Of a stretch of DNA of 64,000 bases, positions 44,193 to 55,219 are shown piece by piece; the first letter of the stretch is position 1; each line of letters opens with the position of its first letter. The stretch is taken from the NCBI GenBank assembly GCA_001687465.1, contig LVLI01000094.1, positions 1-64,000 on the forward strand. The letters are read 5' to 3'. The DNA is from Halocafeteria seosinensis (lineage: Eukaryota; Sar; Bigyra; Bicosoecida). The notes beneath the pieces were generated by a model. The model saw only the letters and a program-made list of their open reading frames with translations, was not told the origin of the DNA and ran no database searches. Both the position numbers and the translations under genes were made by a program.

Positions 44193-47100
44193 CTACTTCT
44201 TGCTCTCACTATCACTCTTATTATTAGTAGAACTTTCATCAAAAGTCAAGCTATAAGAGTCGTCATCATCCTCACCAGCTTCGTCCCCTTCGGAGTCGGA
44301 TATACCAACAGTGGCAGAGCGATGCCTCGACGATTGTTTGCGTGTTGATGCACTTACAGGACGTTTGGAACCTGAACCTGCACGGGAGCCCGTCGAAACG
44401 TTGAGACGGATACTTGATTCATCCACATCAGTATCCTTCCCCCCTTCATCAAAGTCTACGCCGTAGATCCACGACTTTCCTTCGTCAGATTTCTTGACAC
44501 TAGTGACAACTCCGGGATAGTAGCTAAGGCCCTTCTTCTTGTGTTTCGCCTCGACTCGGTCTCCAATCTTAAACGCAGGAGTATCAGCCGAAGGGCTAGC
44601 CAACCCACCAGGTGAGCCACCAGGCCGTCTACGTATATTTTTCGGGGAGGCTTCGTGTTCCTTGTCGCCATCGTCATACTCAATGCCGTAACGCCACTCA
44701 TCACCGGTTAACGACTTCTCGACGCTCAGGATTTTCCCCGGGTAATACTTCTTACTTTTTCCTTTAAACCGCGCTTCAACAGCATCACCGATATTGAACT
44801 CCGGATCTCCCATCTTTCCTCCATCATCCCCCTGAGAGGGATCAGCTTCCGGCTCAACATTGGCTTTGTCAACTAACCTCATATATTCTTCTTTTGCTGA
44901 TTCTTCCTTATCACCATCATCGTACTCTATTCCGTAGACATAACCCTCTCCCTCTCCTGTTTCCTTTACACTACTGACCACACCAGGATAGTATTTCTTG
45001 CTTTTGCCTTTAAACCGAGCCTCAACCTTATCACCAACCTTAAATGCGGCTTTCCGTTTAGAAGATGATACCGACGAAGTTACAGCATCTTTCATGCCAG
45101 ACACATCAGCCGAAGATGATGCGGACTCTTTCAATTTTTCCGGTTCCTCTACTAACACAATATTCTCTTCTTTCGCTTCGCTCTCTTTGTCGCCATCATC
45201 GTAATCAATGCTATACGCGTATCCACTACTATCAGGGGACGATTTCACACTACTGATTTTGCCACTATAATACTTCCGACCCTTCCCTTTGTACCGAGCC
45301 TTCACTTTGTCACCAACTTTAAACTTTGCCTCCGCAACGGAACCCTCCTTCGCTACAGCTACTTTTTCCGTATCCTTCTCTTTATTCTTTTCATTGCTCA
45401 CATCTGGTTCTTTACGCTTTATCAATCGAATATATTCTTCTTTCGCCTCATCTTCTTTGTCGCCATCGTCGTAATCAATTCGATATCGCCATTCCGAACC
45501 ATCGCTCGATTTATGCACATCCCGAATTTTTCCCGGGAAGTACTTTCGTGCCTTGCCTTTGAATCGGGCTTCAATTTCGTCCCCAACACTAAACGCAGGC
45601 TCCTCCAGCTTTTTATCTAATGTCCCTTTTCCAGAAGAGGTGTCTCGTATGTCGGATGTTTTTGTCTTATCTGCGGTACCGGCTTTTTCGAGTAAACGGA
45701 TATATTCTGCGTTCGCTTCGCTTTCCTTGTCACCATCGTCATAATCGATCCCGTAAACGTATCTTCCACCCTTCGACGACTCTTTTACACTTGTAATTAC
45801 CCCAGGATAATACTTCTTGGCTTTTCCTTTAAATTTTGCTTCCACTCTATCACCCACAGCAAACGACGAGTCCGGTCGTTTTTCGAATTCCTTCGTTCGC
45901 AACGGTTTGTCAGCAACCTGCTTGACTTTATCCTTCGCTTTCTGCAACAAACGGATAAATTCTTCTTTTGCCTCCTCTTCTTTATCTCCATCATCGTAAT
46001 CTATAGCATATAGAACCTGGCCTCCACTTCCCTCTTTAACCTCCCTAATGACCCCCGGGTAATATTTCTTGGCCTTCCCCTTATACTTTGCTTCTACTTG
46101 ATCACCTACTTCGAACTTAGCCCTGGATGCGATTCCCTCGCTATCCTTGCCGCTATCGGTCTCTTTGGTTTCTTCTGGTGGGGTTTCGTCCTTGGATCTG
46201 GATCTTATATTTTTCTCCAAAGCGTCACTCTCTGAGTCCCCCTCTTCGTAGTCGATGGAGTAGCGCCATGATCCTCCACTTGGAGATCGTTTTACACTTC
46301 GAATTGTACCGGGGAAGTACTTTTTCCCTCTTCCCCGTAACAGTGCCTCCACTTTATCTCCTACCCGGAAAGTCGCAGAGCTTCTTGTGCTTCCTTTCAC
46401 AGTTGACGTGGACCCCTTGGGTTCGGAAAACTCTTCAGTTTCCTTTTCCTCCGTCAGCAATGAAATATTTTCCATTTTCACATTATCTTCAGTGTCTCCG
46501 TCATCGTATTCAATTTGAAACACCCACTCATCATCCCCAGACTTCTTGGATTCGGTTATTTTGCCTTTATACTTTTTCTTCCCTCCCTTGTAGTTCACTT
46601 CCACCCGATCCCCTTCTTTGTAAGGTTCATCTGAGCCCTTTTCATAGCTTCCCTGTTCGGTGGAAGTCTGTTTAGACACAGGTCTAGTAGGACACTGTGA
46701 GGTCTTACTCTCGCTTGCTGTGGTCACAGTGCGACGAGCTCCACTTGTACGAGTAGCCATGCCTCTGCTGTCTTTCTTACTCTCTGATTCCGTCTTCTTG
46801 CGAAGGTTATCTTCGGAAACATCACGCTTCCACTTTTTGGCAGTTGTATACACATCGTAGGAAGGACCTTGTTCTCCACGTGATGCCACTTGTACAGTCC
46901 CAGAAATCCACTCTCCCGATGTAACATCCCAGACTTCGACAAAGTCGCCTTTTTGAAACTGGAATCGAGACCCGCTAGACTTCTCAGGAGCCTCTCTGAC
47001 TTTTGCAGTAATTTCGGTCGTCTTCTTTGTTTGCGTTTTGGGGGTTTCTGACTTGGATGCGTCACTACTGGCTTCATTCGCACTCGGCGTAGTTGAGTTG

Positions 47101-49386
47101 CTCTTGGTAGTCACTTGCTCGCTTCGCGACTTTGACGTACTTACCTCGGAGCCGGCAACGCTGGATTCTTTTTGAGCACTTGTCGACGACGGTTTTTGTT
47201 TTGCAGGTGGTGTATCCGTATACAGGACTAACTCCGACTCCGGGGCCCACACACATTCACCCTTCTCAGGCCGCAGAGAGTACTTGGTGGATAGTCCAAC
47301 GTCGGGATCAGATGGGAGTTCATAATCTACTATTTCCATTGTGGCCGTTGGATCCTTTTGTGTGTTATAAACTTTGTCCTCCGTAGAAAATCCTGCTAAA
47401 GTGATAGCCAGTGGTTCACCTTCAAGGAAAGAAAATCCCCCCATCCAAGCGGGTGCCCGCTTTGGCTTGTGCTCTAGTCCATTCATCGTCGGAAGCGGCC
47501 GGCTTAACTTCATAAACTGATCGACTGCGGATATAAAATGGCTTGTGTCTTTAAGGGACAAGGAACGGACAAGTTCAATAACCTCTTCCGCGGCATCACT
47601 GTGACGCATTAACCTTTGTCTAACTCGAAAACGAAGCAGGTTCACTGCGTGCACAGTGCTTCGAATCCTCGAATATTCTTTTGATTCCGAGTACCAGGGG
47701 TCCGTTCCCGGAAAGGAGTTCCAACCATCAACCATACTAACCGCCACTAGAAGATTTTCACGGCGATTCGCAGATCCCATTTCCGTTGGCACCGCAGCTT
47801 GGCGCTTCGAGGACTCAGTTGTTGACCCTGCGGACGACGCTTCAATAGAAGCAATTTGCTCCCGAATGTTCTTGATTTTGTTGAGTGTTTCCATGGCATC
47901 CGCTTCATACTTAGATGATTCTTCAAGCAATTGCCGCTGGTTAAAACTCCCAGCCGAGTTTTCTGCCAAAGCGATTTCTGTCAAATGGCTCGAAGTCGCG
48001 AACTGTGATTGGCATTGGGACTGAAGCTGGTGTAGTTCATGTGTTAACATCTGTAGTTGTTGCTGCTTTTGATATTCCCTGGCGTCATTGCGGGAAACAC
48101 CTGAGGGTGTCTCAGACGCACAACCACCGGGTGACGTCCTACTGGGTGCTCGACGTCTCCGGCAAGATGACCCGTAGCATTTGGAGCCAAACTGGCAAAA
48201 GCAAGCAACAAAATCAGTGAAGTCGCTTAAAGAAACGCGCAACGATGCAAGATCGCCATCTTCGGTTTCTTCACTAGCCTTTACTTCCACCCCTCGAGAA
48301 GAAAATAGTGTTGCCACTTCGTCGAAAACAGTATCCATCGGGTAACCAAGCCGATTCAATCCGAGAAACACTCCTCTTTGAGATAGCTTGGGGCTATGTA
48401 CATTGATTATCTCCCCTCTCCTTAGCTTGTCCAGATCCAATGTGCTGGCATCTGTGTGGACGGCTGAGCTCACATACACATGATACAGACGGAGCAGCTG
48501 TTGGGCATGTAAAAGATTGAGTGTTTCAGGGTGAAGCTGCTGGCTCAAGAAGACGCAAACATGTCGATGCACCGGAAGAAGGACCTCTTCCCATTTACTT
48601 GCAGTCAGTAGTAGCCATCTGCCCAACGCTGAGGTGGGGTCCGGAAGGTCTGCTGAGAAGGCATACGTTTCGTCAATCTCATGATCCACCTGCTGTGACG
48701 CAAGCTGTTGATGTTCTGAGGGGTGAAACAAAGTTTCCTCGCCCCCAGACGCGGAAAACTCGGGGGCGCCATGGACTGCAGTGTGTCTCGGTGGTGATGC
48801 ATCAACGGCGGGGTTGTGCGCACCATCCCTGGGAGGTGGAGGGCGAAAATCCGTTGTCTCCGAGAATGTATTGTAAAAGGCGGAAGACTGCTTTGGTGGC
48901 CCTTTTTCCTGAGAAGAAAACCCTCTGGCAAGTCTGCTTCAAAACAAAAACCACGCTATCAACAACGATATTATTCAACAGGAATTTCAAACGCGGATTG
49001 TCTTACCTGTAGACTCGGTCAGCTAATTCACGGGCATGTCTACGAGCTTGTTCATCGCCTGTACTTCCAGCACTCGGGTATCTCCCTGCCATGGTTGAGG
49101 AGTAGCCCGCTTCGAGTTTTGCATTGTCCTGCGGAGCCATCCCTGTTGAATAAGTTTGCATTTGCCATCGAGGATGTTTTGGCTGCCGCTGAGGCCCGTT
49201 ATAGCTGTCCTGCCCCTGTGGCGCGAGCGTGCTATGGTTGGCAGCAAAGCTGCCATCCACACTGGTCACTCTTGGAGGAGTGTGTCCTATTGCAGGCACT
49301 GTATCGTAAGGAGAAGGAATAGCAGCTGCAGAAGAGGGGTGGAAGTGTTCCCCTCGTCCCCCATTTGAGTTCCACGAGGCTCTCAT
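44193..49386 (-). CDS. Ten-module Tudor-like array protein (1,706 aa)
   Basis: Two exons on the minus strand, 49007-49386 and 44193-48933. The long ORF has no ATG near its start. Splicing a first exon with ATG 49384-49386 (MRASWNSNGGRGEHF…) through GTAAGA and TGAAGCAG joins in frame. Residues 1-300 are disordered then helical, with a short coiled coil near 430-480. From about residue 780 to 1640 come ten modules of 60 residues with acidic or basic linkers. The consensus is F-VGD-VEA-FKGK--KYYPG-I--V, then Y-IDYDDGD-E-EA-EE-IRL. The first module (GDFVEVWDVTSGEW) and last are divergent. The fold is Tudor/Agenet-like, usually readers of methyl-lysine or methyl-arginine. The tail is Ser/Asp-rich. 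Function unknown; a chromatin or RNP scaffold is the likely role. Confidence 0.82.
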
Positions 49387-49596
49387 TCTTTCGCTCTCTT
49401 TCCAAAACCACGTCAAGTAACGCAAACAAAAGACACACAGCAATGTACATTGTCCCTCGGAAAAAAGAGAGAAACAAACCGTATAACAGCGAGTGAAAGG
49501 GTTAACGGCCGCCGAACTCTTGAGTCTTGACCGTCTTTGTGAAGTTGGCTGTGACGAGCAATTCGCCGAGCATCCGTACTGAGTCCCTGCCAGGCT

Positions 49597-49863
49597 ATGA
49601 CTAGCCAGGAACCCAAGTGGTACGATCGTGAAGTAATATTTATGGCCTATCGACTGAGTTTTAACCGTGGGCTACCAATTCGTCCACGCACAGTGCAGGC
49701 GGTAAAAACTGGTGTTGATAGTGTACAAACAGCGCCAACCACCCCATTCGGGTTCTTACCGAAAGTCCCATATGGTTCCAATAATGGTGAACGCCATGCA
49801 GCAATGAATAGTGTAACTCAGTCCCAGGAAACTACACCTAAGCCAGTTGATTCCGTGACTTGA
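49597..49863 (+). CDS. Small ORF, doubtful (88 aa)
   Basis: ATG at 49597; hydrophilic protein with no recognised motif. Part of it (EVIFMAYRLSF) is encoded by dispersed-repeat copy R3, which argues against a conserved gene. It is kept because it has an ATG and sits in an otherwise empty 900-bp interval. Confidence 0.2.
   Translation: MTSQEPKWYDREVIFMAYRLSFNRGLPIRPRTVQAVKTGVDSVQTAPTTPFGFLPKVPYGSNNGERHAAMNSVTQSQETTPKPVDSVT
49633..49665 (-). repeat. Dispersed short repeat, copy R3
   Basis: The reverse complement contains TCGATAGGCCATAAATATTA, matching the GGTAGGCCATAAATAATAC core of the copy at 53231. It is the most diverged copy. Confidence 0.4.
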
Positions 49864-50288
49864 AGTGCACGACCATCCCTTGTGAAGCTGGCTGCGCCTA
49901 CACACAAGTACCTCTACGGAGAACATTTTAAGAAGCGGTATTGGCAATTTGATAAGTTCCAGTGCATTAGCAGGTTTGTAATATCGTATTTAGACAGGAA
50001 ACATTGACGCATTCGCTATATTTCCTCTGCCGCAACATCCAGTGTAATAGCTGGCTACCAGTCGAAGAAAGAGAGTGCTTGGAGAGATAATTTTCTCACG
50101 AACTCTCATTGGATTAAGGTGCTAATCCTCAAAAAGCTTCAGAGGCAAATAACATTTTTTCAGAATCCGCACTAAAGAGTTAAGTAGCGACTTACAACTA
50201 CAGAAACAGAAATACCATTCTGTCAAGGTTGTGAAAATCCTACCACCAGAAAGAACTACGTCCGTGTGAGTCACCACAATCGAGCACG

Positions 50289-52886
50289 ATGGGACTTACA
50301 GATAAAGAAATTCGTCACCGTCTAGAATCAACTCAAACTCAGCTCCTAGGAAAAGACTATCCAACACTTGTCGTAGATGGTCCTAATTTGGAACACGCTC
50401 TCGCGGAAGCATACGTGAAGGAGAATGAAAACTGCTGCAACTACTTCTGCGTTGGTTGTGAGGGCGCACGTCACTGGGCACTCAACAGAATTAAAGATAT
50501 CACGCAATCGCTTACCTGTATGTGGATAGTATATGATAAAATTAGCGAAAGTCATGACCAAGGTGCCCAAACCAAACGGGTCGAACGGCAAGACCAAGAC
50601 GCAGAGAAAATGAAAGAACGCTGGAATAACCCGACTGACGTGAAAGGAGCGGGGGAATTGATGGTAGACACTATGAGGGATGCCCTCAAACAATCCAAGA
50701 AACTTGAAAACGTTGAGTATATAGTCGTTCCCTCCGAAAATGACGTATGGTGCGCTGCCTTTGTCACCACCCAACTCGCGGATGCGGTCGTGAGCAATGA
50801 CAGTGACTTCCTTATTTTTCCGGGGTGTTGCCGGGTAACCTGCAAAGAACTGCTCGACAAAACAGAACTAGAAGGTCAAAACCGAAAAGAAAGGGAACCG
50901 ATTAAGCTAAAGGCAGTATTTCAGTCGAAGATCCTCGAAGATCTCGATCTAGATAACAACCAACTGATTCTGCTTGCAGTCTCCAGTGGTACAGATCGCT
51001 GTAGTAATATTGAAGCAATGGATCGTTTCGAGGGGACATGGGAGCTCTTGCGAACTGCGTTACAAAACGCATCGTCAAGCAAACTGAAAGAGCTACTGAT
51101 AAACCTCAAGCAAGAAATACAGAGTCCCGAAGTTCCGAAAGAATTCCGCGCGCGGTTTATCGACGCGTATAGCTTCTTTTCGTTCATGATATTTCATGGA
51201 CATCACGGGCAGCGATTCCTAGAAAAGGCCGAGGACATGCAAGACAAAGCGAGACCAATCCTAAACGAGTTTGCGAGGAGAGTCAATCATCTGGTCAGTG
51301 AACAACCAGCTGAACACGGAGAACAGTCTCAAGAAGGGAAGGCCGCATCTAACAAAGTGTGCACACAGAAAATCCTTCAAGACTTGATGAGGCAATGCCC
51401 TATGCAGTATGTGGAATGGCGGGTNAGAGCAAAACCTGACAAGGACAGAAGGAACCACAACTGGACCGGAGGTCGACGTCTTTCTATAAAGCTCGACCAA
51501 GCTGTCGTTGACAGCATCCCTGACTTCTTGCAGGAAAAAGATGTCCAAAGGCTACAACTTGTACTGAACTCTAATATTCGTCACGGCAGCTTGAAGCAAC
51601 TGCTGTCTCACCCGGTCCTTATTACCAAAAAGGCTAGAATTTCCAACGAAGACTTATTAGGGGAATTCATCATGTTCGCTTGCAATTGCAAAAGGACGCG
51701 AAAATTCTATTCGTTAGCACCCATTAAGCAGTTTTCTCATCTGGATATCTGGTCGGGCTCTGTTGGGGCAGACGAGCGCTACCTCACTCTTCACTTCCGG
51801 ATGAGACCCTCAACTGTTGGAGAGAGTGTCAGTCTACGGCGGAACGCTATAAAAGAGTATATGAAAATCATATTCAGCAGTCTAGACTCCCTTCCAGCCA
51901 GCGTATTTCCGCGGGTCGAAGCCGTTGATATTGTGTCAGATGAGCGCGTTCCCGCGCCAAATCCGTTACAAGATTTGCCTGTATCGCAAAAGTCTTTCGA
52001 CCCTCCTGCAAGTCAGACACCGCTCAAAACAGTGTGGTCCAGTGAACTCAACGATATAGAGCTTAACGAGCAAGATCCGATGCATATAGCTCTCTTCCTC
52101 AGTGCATCTGCGATTCGTAGTATGATGAGTTTTCAATTGTGGATGCTGCGAGCCTGCGGCGAGATCCCTGTAAGCTTACCGGCAAATGGTTCGGCTCCGA
52201 AGGAATGGCGAGAAATGATGGAGAAATTGAAAGATGTCATTTTCCAGAGATGCATTATGACTTCCCATGACATCGATGCTATACTGGGGATGGTAGCCGC
52301 CAGTGTCAATGGAGTGCAGTGGAAAGATCGTACCCCTATCAATGATCCAGAAGTGGCCGTGGTACTAAGGCAGTGGACTAGGGCGTTCAAGAGCATTGTT
52401 GATATATTGACTCATCAAGGCGTTCTTGACACTCCACCGGCCGAATGTAACGGCGACTGCTACGTACTCACAGCCAAGCAGCGTACTCCAGAAGCTCCTA
52501 AGCTCTCTCAGATAGTGGACGGTGTCCACTTTTTCGCGGCCCACAAAGCTTCAATCCAGAAAACCTCTGAAGGAGACGGAAAAGCGTTTATCGAATGGGT
52601 CGCTTCGTATGCTAATTTGTCGCACCACCAATCTTCTGAGATGATGACCCTCAGAGCGAAGTTACGGATGGAAGTGAATAAATTTAGGAAGCATCTACAT
52701 CCTCGAAAAGTTTGTCCCGGGGAATGCACCACAGAGAGTTGCAGAGACTCTCACAGTACAAGACACAAGACTGATTCTCTTGATGCATTTTCTGAAGTGG
52801 TGACCTCCTCCACGCCTCCGTTAGCGAACAATACCGATTTTCCCACGTTAGGATCCAGGAAAACAAACGGTAGGCACAGGAAATAA
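50289..52886 (+). CDS. XPG/Asteroid-type PIN-like nuclease-fold protein
   Basis: An intronless frame of 865 aa starting at ATG 50289. The N-terminal 250 residues follow the FEN1/XPG nuclease plan: VVDGPN with Asp30, WIVYDK with Asp83, PSENDVWCA with Glu150 and Asp152, SNDSDFLIF with Asp171/Asp173, and LLAVSSGTD with Asp236. It lacks the typical FEN1 N-terminal methionine-glycine-isoleucine start and a canonical helix-hairpin-helix. It resembles the Asteroid/ASTE1 and FAM120 group, whose members cut single-stranded 3' overhangs or bind RNA. The remaining 600 residues are unrecognised and helical. A single ambiguous base (N at 51425) gives one unknown residue. Catalytic activity is likely but unproven. 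Confidence 0.65.
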   Translation: MGLTDKEIRHRLESTQTQLLGKDYPTLVVDGPNLEHALAEAYVKENENCCNYFCVGCEGARHWALNRIKDITQSLTCMWIVYDKISESHDQGAQTKRVERQDQDAEKMKERWNNPTDVKGAGELMVDTMRDALKQSKKLENVEYIVVPSENDVWCAAFVTTQLADAVVSNDSDFLIFPGCCRVTCKELLDKTELEGQNRKEREPIKLKAVFQSKILEDLDLDNNQLILLAVSSGTDRCSNIEAMDRFEGTWELLRTALQNASSSKLKELLINLKQEIQSPEVPKEFRARFIDAYSFFSFMIFHGHHGQRFLEKAEDMQDKARPILNEFARRVNHLVSEQPAEHGEQSQEGKAASNKVCTQKILQDLMRQCPMQYVEWRXRAKPDKDRRNHNWTGGRRLSIKLDQAVVDSIPDFLQEKDVQRLQLVLNSNIRHGSLKQLLSHPVLITKKARISNEDLLGEFIMFACNCKRTRKFYSLAPIKQFSHLDIWSGSVGADERYLTLHFRMRPSTVGESVSLRRNAIKEYMKIIFSSLDSLPASVFPRVEAVDIVSDERVPAPNPLQDLPVSQKSFDPPASQTPLKTVWSSELNDIELNEQDPMHIALFLSASAIRSMMSFQLWMLRACGEIPVSLPANGSAPKEWREMMEKLKDVIFQRCIMTSHDIDAILGMVAASVNGVQWKDRTPINDPEVAVVLRQWTRAFKSIVDILTHQGVLDTPPAECNGDCYVLTAKQRTPEAPKLSQIVDGVHFFAAHKASIQKTSEGDGKAFIEWVASYANLSHHQSSEMMTLRAKLRMEVNKFRKHLHPRKVCPGECTTESCRDSHSTRHKTDSLDAFSEVVTSSTPPLANNTDFPTLGSRKTNGRHRK

Positions 52887-53009
52887 ATTCAACAATTGAG
52901 TACCGACCTACTATATAGTGTACCATATACAGTATAGGTATGGTACCCCAACCCAACGGGAGAAATCTAGCCTACAAGTAGCACACAGTGGGTCACCTGT
53001 CACCACCTA

Positions 53010-53110
53010 TATTTGTCGGCATCGCAAGCACACCGAACGGCATAGTGCGCATGCCTTCTGCCCTTATCGTCATTGCTTGTGGCCTTGGATTGGCATTCAC
53101 CGGAATCTCC
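53010..53110 (+). pseudogene. Decayed partial copy of the downstream SLOG gene
   Basis: The block ATTGCTTGTGGCCTTGGATTG (53071-53091) matches 53769-53789 of the intact gene at 20 of 21 positions. It encodes the same IACGLGL phosphate-loop peptide. Upstream sequence (GGCATCGCAAGC, then GCATGCCTT) aligns with GGCATGGGAAGC and AACGCCTT of the gene with small indels. No start or continuous frame remains. Confidence 0.5.
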
Positions 53111-53230
53111 TTGATACCGTAGTAGCTGACATACATAGTCTATCGAAGAGGAGTTCCGCTCGCTTTGACTGAAAAGTACCGCAACCAAAAGACACAAACT
53201 CATTCGGATGGACACTGTCCCTGATCCACA

Positions 53231-53280
53231 ACTACATTTCCACTTAGCCGGTAGGCCATAAATAATACATACTACTACTG
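53231..53280 (+). repeat. Dispersed short repeat, copy R4
   Basis: Contains TTTCCACTTAGCCGGTAGGC, CATAAATAATACATACTACTA. It matches R1 (331-378) directly and R2 (2895-2940) inverted. Confidence 0.55.
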
Positions 53281-53459
53281 TCCCTTGAAAGAAAGAGAGA
53301 AAAACAACACTTCCCATGAAAGAGTTCAGAATATCGTTGTGAACTGTACGAACAAACGGAAGGACGAGGACGAAACAGAGCTGCTGGCTGTCAGAGCAGT
53401 CGAAAATGGAGGACTTGAAACTTTGAATGTATACACTGTAATAAAAAACGGAGAGGAAT

Positions 53460-53951
53460 ATGTCGGGAGCAGTGCGAAGGATGACTGTCGGGGTGATGGG
53501 CCCCGGACGAGCCACATCACAAGAAACAAGCAATGCACATGAACTAGGGAAGCTCATTGCCAGCAACGGATGGATTCTGCTCAATGGGGGGATGAATAGT
53601 GGAGTCATGGATGCGTCCAGCCAAGGAGCGAAAGCTGCAAATGGTACCGTTGTGGGGATTTCCAGTGCTTCCCATGGTGGCGACTTGTCAAGGTATGTCG
53701 ACATACCTGTGTTCACGGGCATGGGAAGCGCAAGGAACAACATAAACGCCTTGTCGAGTGACGTCGTAATTGCTTGTGGACTTGGATTGGGTACAATTTC
53801 AGAAATCGTGCTCGCTTCCAAGGCGGGCAAAAGAGTCATCGTAGTGGCACCGCACCAGGACATCAGGCTACTGCAAGAGTTTCAAAGAGGAACCATAGAC
53901 CGGGTGGATACTCCTAAGGAGGCCATCGATAGAATCAAGGGGATGGCTTAA
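53460..53951 (+). CDS. SLOG/LOG-like (TIGR00725-type) protein
   Basis: An intronless frame of 163 aa with a Rossmann-type nucleotide fold: VGVMGPG at the N-terminus, LLNGGMNSGVMDA (the GG-G-M-A loop), and ACGLGLGTISEI, the counterpart of the PGGxGTxxE motif of LOG cytokinin phosphoribohydrolases. The order and length match the bacterial TIGR00725 (DprA/Smf-related family 1) group rather than plant LOG. The final strand is KRVIVVA. The substrate is probably a nucleoside monophosphate or ADP-ribose derivative; no activity can be assigned. The family is common in bacteria and cyanobacteria, so bacterial or plastid origin is a reasonable inference. Confidence 0.75.
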   Translation: MSGAVRRMTVGVMGPGRATSQETSNAHELGKLIASNGWILLNGGMNSGVMDASSQGAKAANGTVVGISSASHGGDLSRYVDIPVFTGMGSARNNINALSSDVVIACGLGLGTISEIVLASKAGKRVIVVAPHQDIRLLQEFQRGTIDRVDTPKEAIDRIKGMA

Positions 53952-54127
53952 TGAGTCGAAAGTCTAAAGAGTAGTATCTCCCTTTGGTACGGAATTTACT
54001 CGCACAGGACTTTGATGTCCACAATATTTATCTTTCGCGAACAATAGACAGATGATGTTGTACAGGGCCAACTATAACAGTAATTTGCGGCCATCTATAG
54101 TGTAACTGACTGAGACCAGCAGCGGCT

Positions 54128-55219
54128 TCAGTACAGAGTAGACTGTTTCATAATCGAACTGAATTCGTCGACACTTATCATCCCATCTTGATCTTCATCA
54201 AATTCGTCAATCATGGCCTGTAGTTCATCATCGCTCAGGTTTTCGCCTAATTCTTTGGCTATGCGCCGCATATTCTGCAAACCAAAGTCAACCACCTTAT
54301 CAGCTTGACTGCTAAACAATGTGAAATAGAGCATCACGTACCTTGAGACTGATCTTGCCAGATCCATCTTCGTCAAATAGCTCGAATGCCTGCAACATAA
54401 CAGAAAAAATAGCTTAAAATAGCGAGCTTAAATGGGAAAGGGCAGAGGGCAATTATCATACCCGTCTAATTTCCTCCTCGGGATCACGTTCATTATACTT
54501 TTGCGTCACTGCAGTTGCAAGTGGCACAAGGAGTAGTCAGAGCAAAATGATATCTTTCTTATTTTGCCATCGACGACGTACTTATTTCAACAAAATCGGA
54601 GTAATCTATTCTTCCTTTCTGGTCCGTATCATATTGTTGCATTAGTCTACGAGCTTCTTCCTTCTTAATGGGAAACCCCAGTGCCCGAATGGCTGTCTGC
54701 AACACGGGCAAACAACAGCACCCAAATGCCCCATGCAAACAAACATTCCCAGGAGTATGAAACATACTTTGAGCTCGTGGTAGTCTATAGTACCGCTCTT
54801 TTCGGTGTCGAATAGATCAAATGCTTCTCGCACTTCTTGCTTTTGCTCCTCCGTTAGCGTTGGTCTCGATGACTGCATAAACACACATTGAGGCACCAAA
54901 TTACACCCACACACCAATATACGCAATGAATCTATTCCAAACCAATCAATCAGCTTGCATTACTTGAACGCATATATCCAAGTAAATCGAGAGAGGGAGA
55001 GACAGAGTTCAAACATCTAAACGGCCAACCGTCACTTGCTCCTTTTGTTTGTTGCCGACACAGTTTCCATCTACAAGGCTTGTCGATAAGACTCACCTTC
55101 TTGCGCCTTCCATACCCGATTCCTCCCGTAAGAGCGGCACCGGAATCCCCTTGATGGCGTAGGAGAGCAGATCCTTGAGGGTGGGACGAGGAGGAGGCAG
55201 CAGCGGCTCCGGACGACAT
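54128..55219 (-). CDS. Centrin
   Basis: Six short exons on the minus strand: 55097-55219, 54768-54872, 54582-54696, 54462-54508, 54342-54389 and 54128-54274, encoding 194 aa. Four EF hands are intact, with loops at residues 63-74, 99-110, 136-147 and 172-183. EF3 has Asn rather than Glu at position 12, as is normal for centrin ([12 protein letters not shown]). The linker [21 protein letters not shown] is the centrin central helix. The Ser/Gly/Ala-rich N-terminal extension of about 41 residues is longer than in typical centrins (about 170 aa total). Centrins act at centrosomes, basal bodies or nuclear pores and in nucleotide-excision repair with XPC. Confidence 0.92.

Larger units (their letters stand above)
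49387..50288. other. Head-to-head region with repeat copy and small ORF
   Basis: Upstream regions of the Tudor-array and XPG-like genes. It contains repeat copy R3 (49633-49665). A block at 49447-49475 (TTGTCCCTCGGAAAAAAGAG) resembles sequence after the R4 copy at about 53278. A small ORF (49597-49863) is listed separately. Confidence 0.5.
52887..53459. other. Spacer with decayed SLOG copy and repeat R4
   Basis: Besides the fragment at 53010-53110 and the repeat at 53231-53280, a plus-strand frame at 53317-53460 is not convincing as a gene. A minus-strand ORF over 53000-53863 is antisense to the SLOG gene. Confidence 0.5.

Noticed and set aside
44998-45999. Series of plus-strand ORFs ending FASxSLSPSS
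   Set aside because: These are regular antisense readings of the Tudor-module DNA (YDDGDKE...), not separate genes.
53000-53863. 287-codon minus-strand ORF
   Set aside because: It runs antisense through the SLOG gene and repeat R4, and the protein has no coherent domain.
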